NCBI GenBank assembly: GCA_965223435.1
Contig: CBDCWQ010000006.1
Coordinates: forward strand, 152,651 to 216,650
DNA length: 64,000 nt
Source of the DNA: CBDCWQ01 sp965223435
Lineage (GTDB): Bacteria; Myxococcota; Kuafuiibacteriia; Kuafuiibacteriales; Kuafuiibacteriaceae
Direction: 5' to 3'
Positions 42,254 through 51,515 of the stretch are shown here, piece after piece (position 1 is the stretch's first letter; each line of letters begins with the position of its first letter). Position numbers and translations under genes: made by a program. A model generated the notes under the pieces. It was not told where the DNA came from and ran no database searches. It saw only the letters and a program-made list of their open reading frames with translations.

Positions 42254-44764
42254 GTGCGGGGCCCAGTGGAACCGGTGCCGCGGACCCGGGCGATGCGGGG
42301 AATGCAGCGGTGGGGCGATGGACGATTCTGGCGGCATTTTTGGGGCACGGCCCGCAGAGGGCGAGGTCCGTGGGTACGCCCCATGGCCGGTGCGGCCCTT
42401 TTGCTCCTCCTGGGGGTCACACTCGGGCGCCGGGGCTGGCTATCGCCTTCGCCGGGTGTCGCCGTGGCGGGCCTTCTGGCCTCTGCCGCGCTCGGATGGA
42501 TGCGGTGGCCCGTGTTTGTGCCGATCTGTGTGCTCGCAATGGTGGGCGCTGGCGCTGCCCTCGGTTCTTTTGCGCGCGATGCGCCGAGTCCGGTTCGGGC
42601 CTTGCCCGCCCCAGGGCCGTGGATTGTGGAGGGTCAGCTGGTGGAGTCCATCAGTCGGTACCCGCATGCCGACCGGATCACACTCCGCCTCATCGGGGTG
42701 GGGGTTCCAGGCCGGGCGTTTTCGTCCCCGATGAGGGGTCGGGCCGATATATGGCTCTGGCATGCGGGTGGGGCCCGGGTTCGGGCGCCTTGCGGTCAGC
42801 CTGGAGACCGAATCCGGGTATGGGTTCGTTCGCTGAAGCCCCCTTCGGGGCCACGTTTTTTGGGCGACCGCTCGCCCTTGGACCAAGCGCGCGCGAGAGC
42901 CATCGACGGTGTCGGTGGCGGCTTTTCCACCCGTCATTGCGTGGTTCTTGTTGCGGGTGAGTCTGACGGCTGGGGCGTTCGTATCGAACGGGTGCGTGCG
43001 CGGCTCCAGGCCGTGGTCCGGCGCCACCTTTCACGCCGGACGGCTCCGGTCGTGGTGGCGCTTCTCACCGGGGACCGAGCCCAGATTCCGCCCGCTGTGA
43101 AACGAGATTTCGCGCGCTCTGGGCTCGCCCACATTCTCGCGATCAGCGGCCTCCATCTTGGTTTGGTGTCGGGGGCTTTGGTCTTCCTGCTCACGCAACT
43201 CTTGAAGCGGGTCGACCGGGTGGCGACCGGCTACGGGGTTCGCCCTCTCGCCGCGTTGTTGGCGATGCCGTTCCCCGTGGTTCAGGCGCTCCTGGCCGGT
43301 GGCGGTGCCTCCGCCACGCGGGCCATGTGGATGATCCTGGTCGTCTTGGGCGCGGCCTGGGTTCGGCGGCCGAGTGATGCGTGGAATGCCTTGTGGGTTG
43401 CGCTCTTGGCCATGGTTTTGACCGACACAAACAGCGTCTTTTCGCCCGGGCTCCAGCTGTCTTTTGCGGCTGTGGTCGCGCTTCTTCGGACTCAGCCGAG
43501 TCTGCAGTCCAAAGGGTGGCTGTGGCTTCCCAAGAACAAGTTTGCGCGCATGATCTTTACGGCGGTTCACGCCAGCATCGCCGCCAGTTTCGGGACGGCA
43601 CCCTTGATTGCGCGTCACTTTGGTGCCGTGCCCTTGCTCGGCATGGTTTTGAACGTGCCCATGGTGATGATGTCGTCCCTCTTTTTGGTCCCGGTCGCGC
43701 TGCTTGGTGGTTTCACGGGGCTTCTTTTCGAGGGGCCCTCGGGATGGCTCTTGAGGCTGACCGAAGGCGGGACCGAGTGGCTCCTATACTTTGCCCATGG
43801 GTTGGCGGGGATCCCAGGATCCACCCTGAGTGTTCCCCGGCCAAGCGTGTTGGCTTGCGTTTTCTACTATCTGGCTTTTTTTGCGGTGACGGCGCGGCCC
43901 GTGAAGTGGCGTTTGGGATTCGTGGCGCTCCTGGCGCTCGGCCTCAGCCTCGGCCCCACCGGGTCGTTGCGATGGACGCATAATAGCTTGCGGGTGACTT
44001 TTTTGCCGGTGGGGCAGGGCGACAGCATCGTGGCGGAGTTGCCGGATGGACGGGTGCTGGTGATCGACAGCGGCCCTCGAAACCAGCGTTTTGATGCTGG
44101 AGCCCAAGTTTTAGCGCCCTATCTTCGGCATCGGGGGATTCGCGAAGTGGACCTGCTGGTGATCACCCACGTCCACCGGGATCATGCGGGCGGCACGGTT
44201 TCTTTGCAGGAGTCGGTTTCGGTGCGCGAAGTGTGGTGGAACGGCGATGCCCGCGAAGGGGCGCTAGAACTGCTTGGGACAGACGAGGCGGAGGTCCGAG
44301 TCCTTCCTGCCCAGGCGCGTTCGATGCACTTCGGTCAAGTTGCGATGGATATCCTTCCTTCGCCGGGGCCCGTAGAAGCCGGTGGCTACGGGGTGAATGA
44401 TTTGTCGGTGGTCCTTCGCCTCCGGTACCGCGGTCAGGCCATCTTGTTGACGGGAGATATTGAAGCGGCGCGTGAACAGGATCTTCTTTTTCGCGCACGG
44501 TCTGGTCTTCGTGCCAGGGTGCTCAAGATTGGGCACCACGGGAGCAATACATCTTCCACCGAGGCCTTCCTCGACGCGGTTCGCCCCACGCATGCCGTCA
44601 TCTCCTTGGGGGCCAGGAATCGATTTGGGTTTCCCCACCGGGATGTCCTTCAGCGGCTGAACGCCCGCGGCATACGCGTGTGGCGGACCGATGTTCACGG
44701 GGCGGTCACCCTCGAGACCGATGGGACATCGTTGACGGTGACGCCTTTTGTGCCCGGCCCATGA
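42254..44764 (+). CDS. comEC: ComEC/Rec2-type DNA uptake channel
   Basis: 836 residues. Inner-membrane channel that brings single-stranded DNA into the cytoplasm. Order: N-terminal helices, an OB-like periplasmic part (DUF4131 region, ~95-200), the competence domain with ILAISGLHLGLVSG and about ten membrane helices, then a metallo-beta-lactamase-like C-terminus (~590-836) with THVHRDHAGG, LTGDI and GHHGSNTSS. The metal motif has His at the second position where SHxDxDH is usual. The GTG at 42254 is one of several possible starts; the ATG at 42293 is another. Confidence 0.92.
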   Translation: MRGPVEPVPRTRAMRGMQRWGDGRFWRHFWGTARRGRGPWVRPMAGAALLLLLGVTLGRRGWLSPSPGVAVAGLLASAALGWMRWPVFVPICVLAMVGAGAALGSFARDAPSPVRALPAPGPWIVEGQLVESISRYPHADRITLRLIGVGVPGRAFSSPMRGRADIWLWHAGGARVRAPCGQPGDRIRVWVRSLKPPSGPRFLGDRSPLDQARARAIDGVGGGFSTRHCVVLVAGESDGWGVRIERVRARLQAVVRRHLSRRTAPVVVALLTGDRAQIPPAVKRDFARSGLAHILAISGLHLGLVSGALVFLLTQLLKRVDRVATGYGVRPLAALLAMPFPVVQALLAGGGASATRAMWMILVVLGAAWVRRPSDAWNALWVALLAMVLTDTNSVFSPGLQLSFAAVVALLRTQPSLQSKGWLWLPKNKFARMIFTAVHASIAASFGTAPLIARHFGAVPLLGMVLNVPMVMMSSLFLVPVALLGGFTGLLFEGPSGWLLRLTEGGTEWLLYFAHGLAGIPGSTLSVPRPSVLACVFYYLAFFAVTARPVKWRLGFVALLALGLSLGPTGSLRWTHNSLRVTFLPVGQGDSIVAELPDGRVLVIDSGPRNQRFDAGAQVLAPYLRHRGIREVDLLVITHVHRDHAGGTVSLQESVSVREVWWNGDAREGALELLGTDEAEVRVLPAQARSMHFGQVAMDILPSPGPVEAGGYGVNDLSVVLRLRYRGQAILLTGDIEAAREQDLLFRARSGLRARVLKIGHHGSNTSSTEAFLDAVRPTHAVISLGARNRFGFPHRDVLQRLNARGIRVWRTDVHGAVTLETDGTSLTVTPFVPGP

Positions 44765-44800
44765 GGTCATGCATGGGGGCAGAGGCCTTCAACCGGGGCA

Positions 44801-46483
44801 CTATCCGTGGGCCTCGCTTGCGGAGAATTTTCGGTATTTGATACGACGCGGAACGGCGTCATCTCCGAGGCGCTTTTTGCGATCCGCCTCGTAGGCTTGA
44901 TAATTGCCTTCGAAAAAGACGGTGCTGCTGTTGCCCTCGAAAGCCAGGATGTGGGTCGCAAGACGATCGAGAAACCAGCGGTCGTGGCTGACGACCACCA
45001 CGCAACCCGCGTAGTTCAAAAGCGCGTCTTCGAGGGCGCGAAGGGTGTCGACATCGAGGTCGTTGGTGGGTTCGTCCAAGAGGAGAACATTGCCCCCTCG
45101 CTTGAGCAGTTTGGCGAGGTGCACGCGGTTGCGCTCGCCACCCGAAAGGGCGCCCACCGGCTTTTGCTGGTCTGAGCCCTTGAAGCCGAATGCCGCGACG
45201 TAGGCTCGTGCGGGGACACTTCGCTTGCCGACCAAAACTTCATCGTGGCCTTCAGAGATTTCTTCCCACAGGGTTTGTTCATCATCGAGGGCGTCGCGAC
45301 TTTGATCGACGTACGCAAAGGAAACGGTGTCGCCGATCCGAAGGTCGCCGCTGTCCGGCTGCTCGTTTTCGGTGAGGAGCCTGAACAGCGTGGTCTTGCC
45401 CGCGCCATTGGCGCCGATGACCCCAACGATTCCGCCGGGGGGGAGGCGAAAGCTTAGATTGTCGAAGAGGAGGCGATCGCCGTAGGCTTTTTGAAGGCCG
45501 TCGGCTTCCACCACCATATTGCCGAGCCGCGGCCCCGGAGGAATCGGGATCTCGAGCGCCTGGATGCGATCGTTTTGGGCCTCGCCCAGAAGGTCTTGGT
45601 ACCCTTTGAGGCGTGCTTTGCTTTTGGCCTGGCGGGCGCGGGGGGCTTGTCGCACCCACTCGAGCTCCCGCTCCAGGGTACGTTTGCGTGCCTGGGCATG
45701 TTTTTGTTCAACTTCGAGGCGTTTTGCCTTTTGTTCAAGCCACGACGAGTAGTTTCCCTTCCAAGGGATGCCGTGTCCGCGATCCAGTTCGAGGATCCAG
45801 CCAGCCACGTTGTCGAGGAAGTATCGATCATGGGTAATGGCAACCACCGTTCCCGCATACTTCGCCAAGTGTTGCTCGAGCCACGCGACCGACTCGGCGT
45901 CGAGGTGGTTGGTGGGTTCGTCTAGGAGCAATAAGTCCGGTTTTTCGAGAAGCACCCGGCAAAGGGCCACCCGCCTTCGCTCCCCGCCCGAGAGGTGCTC
46001 AACCGATGCGTCTTTCGGGGGGCACCTGAGGGCATCCATGGCGCGCTCCAGGGTGGTCTCGAGGTCCCACGCATTTTTGGCCTCGATTTCGTCTTGGACT
46101 GCGGCGTGCTCGGTCATGACTCGGTTCATTTCGTCATCGCTCAGCGATTCGCCCAGTTTCATCGAGAGGGCGTCGAAGCGCTCCAGGAGCGTGCGAATGT
46201 CACGAAGGCCTTCCTCGATGTTGTCTCGGACATTTTTGTCGGGGTCGAGTTCGGGTTCTTGGGCTAAAAACCCCACGCGCACCCCTTTTCCGGGCTTGGC
46301 TTCGCCGATGAACTCGGTATCCAGTCCCGCCATGATGCGCAGGAGGGTGCTCTTCCCGGCGCCGTTGGCGCCGAGGATGCCAATTTTGGCGCCTGGCAAA
46401 AAAGACAGACTGAGATCTTTGATGACCTCCTTGCCGGGGTGGACCTTGCGCACGTTCTGCATGGTGTACACGAATTCAGCCAT
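44801..46483 (-). CDS. ettA: Energy-dependent translational throttle protein, ABC-F ATPase
   Basis: 560 residues, start behind AGGAG. Two ABC domains: GANGAGKST and LSGGERRRV in the first, GANGAGKTT and LSGGERNRV in the second. LLLDEPTNHLDAESV and LLLDEPTNDLDVDTL are the Walker B regions. A P-site-tRNA-interaction linker (~245-315) and the C-terminal RRIKYRKFS are characteristic of EttA. It gates entry of ribosomes into elongation according to ATP level. Confidence 0.94.
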   Translation of the reverse strand: MAEFVYTMQNVRKVHPGKEVIKDLSLSFLPGAKIGILGANGAGKSTLLRIMAGLDTEFIGEAKPGKGVRVGFLAQEPELDPDKNVRDNIEEGLRDIRTLLERFDALSMKLGESLSDDEMNRVMTEHAAVQDEIEAKNAWDLETTLERAMDALRCPPKDASVEHLSGGERRRVALCRVLLEKPDLLLLDEPTNHLDAESVAWLEQHLAKYAGTVVAITHDRYFLDNVAGWILELDRGHGIPWKGNYSSWLEQKAKRLEVEQKHAQARKRTLERELEWVRQAPRARQAKSKARLKGYQDLLGEAQNDRIQALEIPIPPGPRLGNMVVEADGLQKAYGDRLLFDNLSFRLPPGGIVGVIGANGAGKTTLFRLLTENEQPDSGDLRIGDTVSFAYVDQSRDALDDEQTLWEEISEGHDEVLVGKRSVPARAYVAAFGFKGSDQQKPVGALSGGERNRVHLAKLLKRGGNVLLLDEPTNDLDVDTLRALEDALLNYAGCVVVVSHDRWFLDRLATHILAFEGNSSTVFFEGNYQAYEADRKKRLGDDAVPRRIKYRKFSASEAHG

Positions 46484-46574
46484 TTTCAGTTTCTCCTGAG
46501 CGGGACGTGGGGCGAGCTATACCGGCCGGATGGCGCCAGTACAACCCCGCTTGCTTTGGTGGGCGGATACAGGT

Positions 46575-46906
46575 TCTCGCGGGCAACTGTTCAGCCCCCC
46601 TGCCGAATGTTCCGCTTCTGCATTGAAGTCGCTCTGTTTCGTTCATTGGGTCCCGGTCCGGCAAAGCCGGCCCACCCATCTTGGCGCACTTACGTGCGCT
46701 GCGCCCGTTCAGCCCAAAGAGGCCTGAACGCTTGCTCTCGCGGGTAACTGTTCAGCCCCCCCTGCCGAATGTTCCGCTTCTGCATTGAAGTCGCTCTGTT
46801 TCGTCCATTGGGTCCTGGTCCGGCAAAGCCGGCCCACCCATCTTGGCGCACTTAGGTGCGCTGCGCCCGTTCAGCCCAAAGAGGCCTGAACGCTTGCTCT
46901 CGCGGG
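46575..46906. repeat. Tandem duplication of a 161-bp noncoding unit
   Basis: Copy 1 is 46575-46735 and copy 2 is 46736-46897; a third TCTCGCGGG at 46898-46906 marks the boundary. The copies differ at about five positions. Each contains CCGGCAAAGCCGG and a stem GCGCAC/GTGCGC whose four-base loop is TTAC in copy 1 and TTAG in copy 2, so the stem is kept while the loop changes. GTTCAG and CTGAAC also pair. It fills most of the 431-base gap between lipB and ettA (both minus). No reading frame is shared between the copies in a way that suggests coding. Confidence 0.9.
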
Positions 46907-46914
46907 GGGCGGGG

Positions 46915-47586
46915 TCAATCCAGGTCGGTGGGTTCGAGGGCCCGGCCACCGAATACTTCCATGAATTGGGTTTCGACCACATCGTAGACGCTGTCGAGCG
47001 TGACCGGTCTCTCGCTTTCGAGGCGGAGGGAGGTCATCGTGCAGCCCTCGATTCCGCAGGGGACAATGTGTTGGAAGGGCGCCATGGACGTCGTGACGTT
47101 GAAGGCAAAACCATGGGTCGTGACCCACCGGGAGATGCGTACACCCACCGATCCGATTTTTCGGTCTTCGACCCAAGCGCCCGGCCGTTTGGGGTCCCGC
47201 TTTGCGGCGACGCCAAAAAAAGCTGCGGTACGAAGCATCACCGATTCCAGGTCCCGTACGTATTTTCGGACATCTTTCCGATCCGGGCTGAGATCTAAGA
47301 CCGGGTAAGCGACGAGCTGGCCCGGTCCGTGGTACGTGACGTCGCCGCCGCGGCCGGTTTCGAAAACGTGGATTCCGGTCTTTTCGAGATCTTCTTCGGT
47401 GGCTAGAATGTGGGCGCGCGTTCCGCGACGCCCCAGAGTGACCGTGGGCTGATGCTCAAGCAAGAACAACGCATCGGGGACCCTCCCGGCCAGCCGCGAG
47501 CGGGCGCGAATCTCCATGCGATCGGTGGCGTCTGGGTAAGACACTCGTCCGAGGCGGATGACTTCAATGGCCCGCGTCTCCGTCAC
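46915..47586 (-). CDS. lipB: Octanoyltransferase (lipoate biosynthesis)
   Basis: Moves octanoyl from acyl carrier protein to lipoyl domains. 223 residues, GTG start at 47586. Motifs: LFLLEHQPTVTLGRRG, GRGGDVTYHGPGQLVAYPVL, EDRKIGSVGVRISRWVTTHG with the catalytic Lys, and IVPCGIEG with the catalytic Cys. No lipA lies nearby. Confidence 0.95.
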   Translation of the reverse strand: MTETRAIEVIRLGRVSYPDATDRMEIRARSRLAGRVPDALFLLEHQPTVTLGRRGTRAHILATEEDLEKTGIHVFETGRGGDVTYHGPGQLVAYPVLDLSPDRKDVRKYVRDLESVMLRTAAFFGVAAKRDPKRPGAWVEDRKIGSVGVRISRWVTTHGFAFNVTTSMAPFQHIVPCGIEGCTMTSLRLESERPVTLDSVYDVVETQFMEVFGGRALEPTDLD

Positions 47587-47637
47587 GTGGAACCCATACA
47601 GCCCGGGCGAAGGCAGTACAAGCCTGTCGGAATCAGC

Positions 47638-48615
47638 CTAGAAATGTCCGAATACCATGAGGCCGGGTCCGAAGAGTCCGATGCCTAGGGTCGGTCCACC
47701 CGACCGGGGCTCTTCCCTTGGGGGCGCCGATAGCGAGGAGGCGTGGGGAGGTTCGGATTCGAGGGGCCACCAAGCACTGGCGAGGGTTCCGACAGCGATG
47801 CCGGCGGCCATGGCCGCCCAGGCCCGGGCATCGGGGCCCGGGCCTTCCTTTCGGTGAAGTTGAACCACAAGGGCCGATACCCCTGAACCCACCACGGCGC
47901 CAACAAGCACGTCGGTGTAAAAATGTTTTCCGGCTCGCACCCTTAAATGGGCCGTGGCGGTGGCCATGGCCATTTCCAAACCCCAGACGAGTGCGCTGGC
48001 GTTGGGATCGGGTGAGGATAAGCCAAAGAGGTAGGCGCCGGCGACGGCGGACGCGAATGAAAACGCCGCGTGGCCTGAGAAAAACGAAAGGTAGGCATCG
48101 TCTCCTTGGTCTGCCGCATAGGCCTGAACGGCAGGGTCAGGGTGGTAGACGTAGGGTCTTGGTCGTTGGACGAGGTGTTTGGTTGCGGCGGTGAGAAGGA
48201 CCGTGACGCCCAGTGCCTCGCCGTAGACCAAAGACGTACGGGCAAAGTCCCGGTTGAGTCCGAAGCGCCCGAGTTGGAGCACCAGGGGGGTTGCGGCCGA
48301 GAAGAGGAGGAGCGCATCGCTGAGTTGGGCCGCCTTCGGCGCAAAAAACCCCTTCACATTTTCGTCGAGTGGCAACAGCGTTTCGCCCCACGGGGTCCGG
48401 TCGCGCACCCCAAAGGTGCCGAGCAAGGCTGCGCCAAGCAGCGAAACCCCAAGGATGCCGCCGTCTATGGCCGGTTGGACGCGGACCGGTTCGGCCTGAA
48501 GGGTGCAGGGGAGGCACGCCAAGAGTACGGCAGATACGGGGATTGCTGAACGACCACCGGCGGGTCTGCGGGTGGGGCGATGATGGGGTCTGTTTGGCGT
48601 CGTCTGAGCCTTCAT
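47638..48615 (-). CDS. PAP2-family membrane phosphatase
   Basis: 325 residues. An N-terminal signal (VSAVLLACLPCTLQA) precedes several hydrophobic helices. The three acid-phosphatase motifs are present: KHLVQRPRP, FSGHAAF, and RVRAGKHFYTDVLVG with the second His. It probably dephosphorylates a lipid phosphate such as undecaprenyl pyrophosphate or phosphatidate on the periplasmic side. The Ser/Pro-rich tail (SAPPREEPRSGG) is followed by a short hydrophobic end. It lies 45 bases after the DUF4331-type lipoprotein gene on the same strand. Confidence 0.85.
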   Translation of the reverse strand: MKAQTTPNRPHHRPTRRPAGGRSAIPVSAVLLACLPCTLQAEPVRVQPAIDGGILGVSLLGAALLGTFGVRDRTPWGETLLPLDENVKGFFAPKAAQLSDALLLFSAATPLVLQLGRFGLNRDFARTSLVYGEALGVTVLLTAATKHLVQRPRPYVYHPDPAVQAYAADQGDDAYLSFFSGHAAFSFASAVAGAYLFGLSSPDPNASALVWGLEMAMATATAHLRVRAGKHFYTDVLVGAVVGSGVSALVVQLHRKEGPGPDARAWAAMAAGIAVGTLASAWWPLESEPPHASSLSAPPREEPRSGGPTLGIGLFGPGLMVFGHF

Positions 48616-48660
48616 GGTGATGCGTGTCCGCGCGGCCCGGCGACTGGTTTGTGGGCGGTC

Positions 48661-49254
48661 TCAGTTGGGGGCTGCCAGGAAGGGGAAGTCGACCGCGGAG
48701 TGGGTTTTGTCGTCCGCTGAAACGCCGTCGGTGACGGTGGCCCCTCCGCCGACCATGAGCGAATAGGTGACGTCGATGGCGTCGTAGTTGGGGGTCCTTC
48801 CGCCACAATCGGCGGTGGCACCGGATTCGAGGGCCAGGTACTGCCCGCAGATGCCTGTCGCTGAATTGATGAACAGCCGGTCGTTGGCGAACAATTGGGC
48901 GAGGTCGTTGTATCGTCCGGCCGCGGTGTTTTCGGCTTGATCCGCAAGCCGTTGGTTGGCGCAGGTGCCATCCAGACCGTCGAAGATCGCAAGGTTTTCG
49001 GCGATGGTTGCAGTGAAGGTCCCCCATTGGTTCGGGTCTCGCGTTTGATTGTACCGGTCTCGCTCCATGGCCTGCTGCTGCGGCGCGCTCAAGAGGTGCA
49101 CGAGCATGATGCTGGTTCCGGCGCGCCCGGCTCGGTCCACCAGGATCCCGAGCGTCGGCCGAGTACCGGGTTCTGCGGACGGCACGGGATCGTCGTTGCT
49201 GCACTGGGTCGTGGTCAGGAGCAAAGGCAGGATGAGAAGTCGAAGGGTTGTCAC
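48661..49254 (-). CDS. DUF4331-related lipoprotein (C-terminal half type)
   Basis: 197 residues, GTG start behind AAGGAG. A signal ends TTTQC, a lipoprotein Cys at about residue 18. The mature part matches the second half of DUF4331 proteins: VDRAGRAGTSIMLV, then a helical part with LAIFDGLDGTCANQ, LFANDRLFINSATGICGQYL, and a closing CGGRTPNYDAIDVTYS and DGVSADDKTHSAVDFPFLAA. It begins 22 bases after a gene that looks like the first half, so one ancestral protein may have split into two exported parts. Confidence 0.72.
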   Translation of the reverse strand: MTTLRLLILPLLLTTTQCSNDDPVPSAEPGTRPTLGILVDRAGRAGTSIMLVHLLSAPQQQAMERDRYNQTRDPNQWGTFTATIAENLAIFDGLDGTCANQRLADQAENTAAGRYNDLAQLFANDRLFINSATGICGQYLALESGATADCGGRTPNYDAIDVTYSLMVGGGATVTDGVSADDKTHSAVDFPFLAAPN

Positions 49255-49276
49255 AACGGATCTCCTTTGGCGCCGG

Positions 49277-50056
49277 TTACCGATAGGTGGCGGCCCAGAC
49301 GCCCAAGATCGGGCCTCCGCCGGTCAGCAGGCTTTTGTCGACTTGCACGACCAGCGAGGCCACCGCATCGCCTTCTGAAGGATTGCTGGCATTCTCTGAA
49401 AGCCGTCCTCGGATGGTGTCTGCGGTGTTCTGGTCCAAGCGAGGGCAACCAGCTTCGAAGGAGAAGGCGCTTCGGTTGGTGGCGATGGTCCGTGCGGTCT
49501 CGCGAAGTCCTTCGGCGAAAAAGAACGAAGGATCGTTCCTGGGGCCGGCGAAGACCCGGAGTTTGCCCGTCCTGCTCACAATGCCGGCTGCCGTCGTTGG
49601 GTCTCCGGCGACAAATTCGGAGTCTCCGGCCCAGCAACGGATGGCCGTTTGCGAGGCAAACCTACAGATAATCTGCGTTTCTTGAGAGGGCGAAGCGTCA
49701 AAGGTCTGTTGGCTGCTGACATGGAAGGCGTATTGGATCTCGGTAGAGAAGCTGGTGTCGACCACGTTCAGGATCAGGTTGAGTTTGGTGGCATCCGCCG
49801 ACATCCACGCAAAGACGTCGGTCAAATCACCTGGCCTGTCGAGGGTGGCTTCAGGCGCGTCCGCCCGATCGGCTGCCTCCACCGGGGTCAGGAGGCCAAG
49901 GCCAGCGGTGACCACGATGGCCGAGGCCAAGCCTCGGGCGGGGCGTTTTTTGCGGCCGGTCTCGGGTTTGAGAAGGGGGCCGGGATGGGTCATGGAGGTG
50001 GGCATAGGGGCCTTGACGGGGAGCTTCGCGGATAATGCGTTTGGCTTCAACTTCAT
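49277..50056 (-). CDS. DUF4331-family exported protein (N-terminal half type)
   Basis: 259 residues from the ATG at 50056, behind GAGGA. A long basic lead precedes the signal (ASAIVVTAGLGLLTPVEA). The mature N-terminus ADRADAPEATLDRPGDLTDV is the DUF4331 opening, followed by FAWMSADATKLNLILNVVD. The end LTGGGPILGVWAATY is where full-length members continue into the region found in the next gene. The function of the family is unknown; it is common in surface and extracellular proteins. It lies 20 bases after a transporter gene in one operon. Confidence 0.78.
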   Translation of the reverse strand: MKLKPNALSAKLPVKAPMPTSMTHPGPLLKPETGRKKRPARGLASAIVVTAGLGLLTPVEAADRADAPEATLDRPGDLTDVFAWMSADATKLNLILNVVDTSFSTEIQYAFHVSSQQTFDASPSQETQIICRFASQTAIRCWAGDSEFVAGDPTTAAGIVSRTGKLRVFAGPRNDPSFFFAEGLRETARTIATNRSAFSFEAGCPRLDQNTADTIRGRLSENASNPSEGDAVASLVVQVDKSLLTGGGPILGVWAATYR

Positions 50057-50076
50057 CAAACCGTTTCCTCGAGGGG

Positions 50077-51489
50077 TCAGCCTTCGCTCAGCCACGTTTT
50101 TGGTAGGATTTCGACCGAAAACAAAAAGAGAATCAAGATCGCAACTGGCGCCACAAAACGGAGGAAAAAGAGCCACAGCCCGTACTGTTTGGCCCAAGCC
50201 GATCCACGGGTGAACTCTTCTTTGCGAAGATCGGCCGGCATGAACCAGCCCACGTAGACGGCGATGGCGAGACCGCCGAGGGGCAGCATCCAGTTGGAAG
50301 CGAGGTAGTCCATGGTGTCGAAGAAGTTTTCGCCGTACAAGGTTTCCCACTGGGAAAAGAGACCGCCGGCACCGGCAAGGGCGGAGGGGATCCCGAACAG
50401 GAAGATGATGATTCCGGAGAGGGCAGCGGCGCGGCGCCGGGTCCAGCCCCGTTCGTCGATGAAGTAGCTGGCGACGACCTCCAAGAGAGAAATGGCGGAG
50501 GTCAGCGCCGCAAAGAAGATCAAAAAGAAGAACAGAAGCGACAGGAGCATGCCCCCCGGCATTTGGCTGAAGGCGATGGGCATGCTCTTGAAGACCAGCC
50601 CCGGGCCCGCTTGGGCCTCCATGCCGAAGCTGAAGATGATGGGGAACAGCACCAGGCAGGCGACGACCGCCACGAGGGTGTCGAGAAAAGAGACCAACAC
50701 CGACGCTTTGACCACGTCGGTATTCCGGGGAAGATAGCTTCCGTAGGTCAGCATGGCCCCCATGCCGAGGCTCAGGGTGAAGAAGGAGTGGCCGAGGGCT
50801 TCGAGGATTCCGGCGGCCGTCAGTTTGTCGGCGCGGGGCCGAAACAGAAAGTCGAGCGCGGCCACAAAGCCCTTTTGAAAGGCGGCGTCCACGAGAAGAA
50901 AGCCAAGAAGAACAAAGAGCACGGGCATCAAGATACGGGCGGCCCGCTCGATGCCCCGACTCACCCCGCCGACCACGATGCCGACGACGCAGGTCATGAA
51001 CAGACCGTGCCAAAAAAGGTTGATGTCTCCGGCCGTGTACAGCGTGCCAAAAAGGTCTGCGATCTGAGTGGGGTCTTTGCCCTCAAAGAAGCGCGACGCG
51101 GACATCAAGGTGTAGTTCATCGCCCAGCCGGCCACCACGCTGTAGTACGAGAGGATCACAAATCCGGATGCGACGCCCAGCCATCCGATCAATCGCCATA
51201 GCGACGTCGGTCCTGTGAGTTTACCAAACGCGCCTACGGGGGAACTTTGGGTTGCGCGTCCTACGAGGACTTCGGCGACCATGATGGGGAGGCCGACGAC
51301 CGCGATGCAGACCAGGTAGATGAGGACAAACAGCCCTCCTCCGTTTTCTCCGGTGACATAGGGGAACTTCCAGATGTTTCCCAGGCCCACCGCAGAACCG
51401 GCTGCGGCGAGGACAAATCCCAGGCGGGAACTCCATTGGCCGCGCGGGGTGGGCGCGGGACGGGGGGCTGGCTCAGGGGCTTCAGACAT
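50077..51489 (-). CDS. Sodium-dependent neurotransmitter-symporter-family transporter
   Basis: 470 residues with about 12 membrane helices. The first helix has the sodium and substrate site of NSS proteins: SRLGFVLAAAGSAVGLGNIW then KFPYVTGENGGGLFVLIYL. Likely imports an amino acid with sodium. Start ATG at 51489 behind AGAGGAAGAGG. It lies 26 bases after the AGCS transporter gene, so two sodium-coupled amino-acid carriers are in one operon with the DUF4331 pair. Confidence 0.92.
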   Translation of the reverse strand: MSEAPEPAPRPAPTPRGQWSSRLGFVLAAAGSAVGLGNIWKFPYVTGENGGGLFVLIYLVCIAVVGLPIMVAEVLVGRATQSSPVGAFGKLTGPTSLWRLIGWLGVASGFVILSYYSVVAGWAMNYTLMSASRFFEGKDPTQIADLFGTLYTAGDINLFWHGLFMTCVVGIVVGGVSRGIERAARILMPVLFVLLGFLLVDAAFQKGFVAALDFLFRPRADKLTAAGILEALGHSFFTLSLGMGAMLTYGSYLPRNTDVVKASVLVSFLDTLVAVVACLVLFPIIFSFGMEAQAGPGLVFKSMPIAFSQMPGGMLLSLLFFFLIFFAALTSAISLLEVVASYFIDERGWTRRRAAALSGIIIFLFGIPSALAGAGGLFSQWETLYGENFFDTMDYLASNWMLPLGGLAIAVYVGWFMPADLRKEEFTRGSAWAKQYGLWLFFLRFVAPVAILILFLFSVEILPKTWLSEG

Positions 51490-51515
51490 CCAATGAACCT
51501 CTTCCTCTGAAACCC

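Noticed and set aside
49277..51013. A 578-codon protein including the DUF4331 region
   Set aside because: The upstream part overlaps the NSS transporter out of frame; the true start is the ATG at 50056 with GAGGA.
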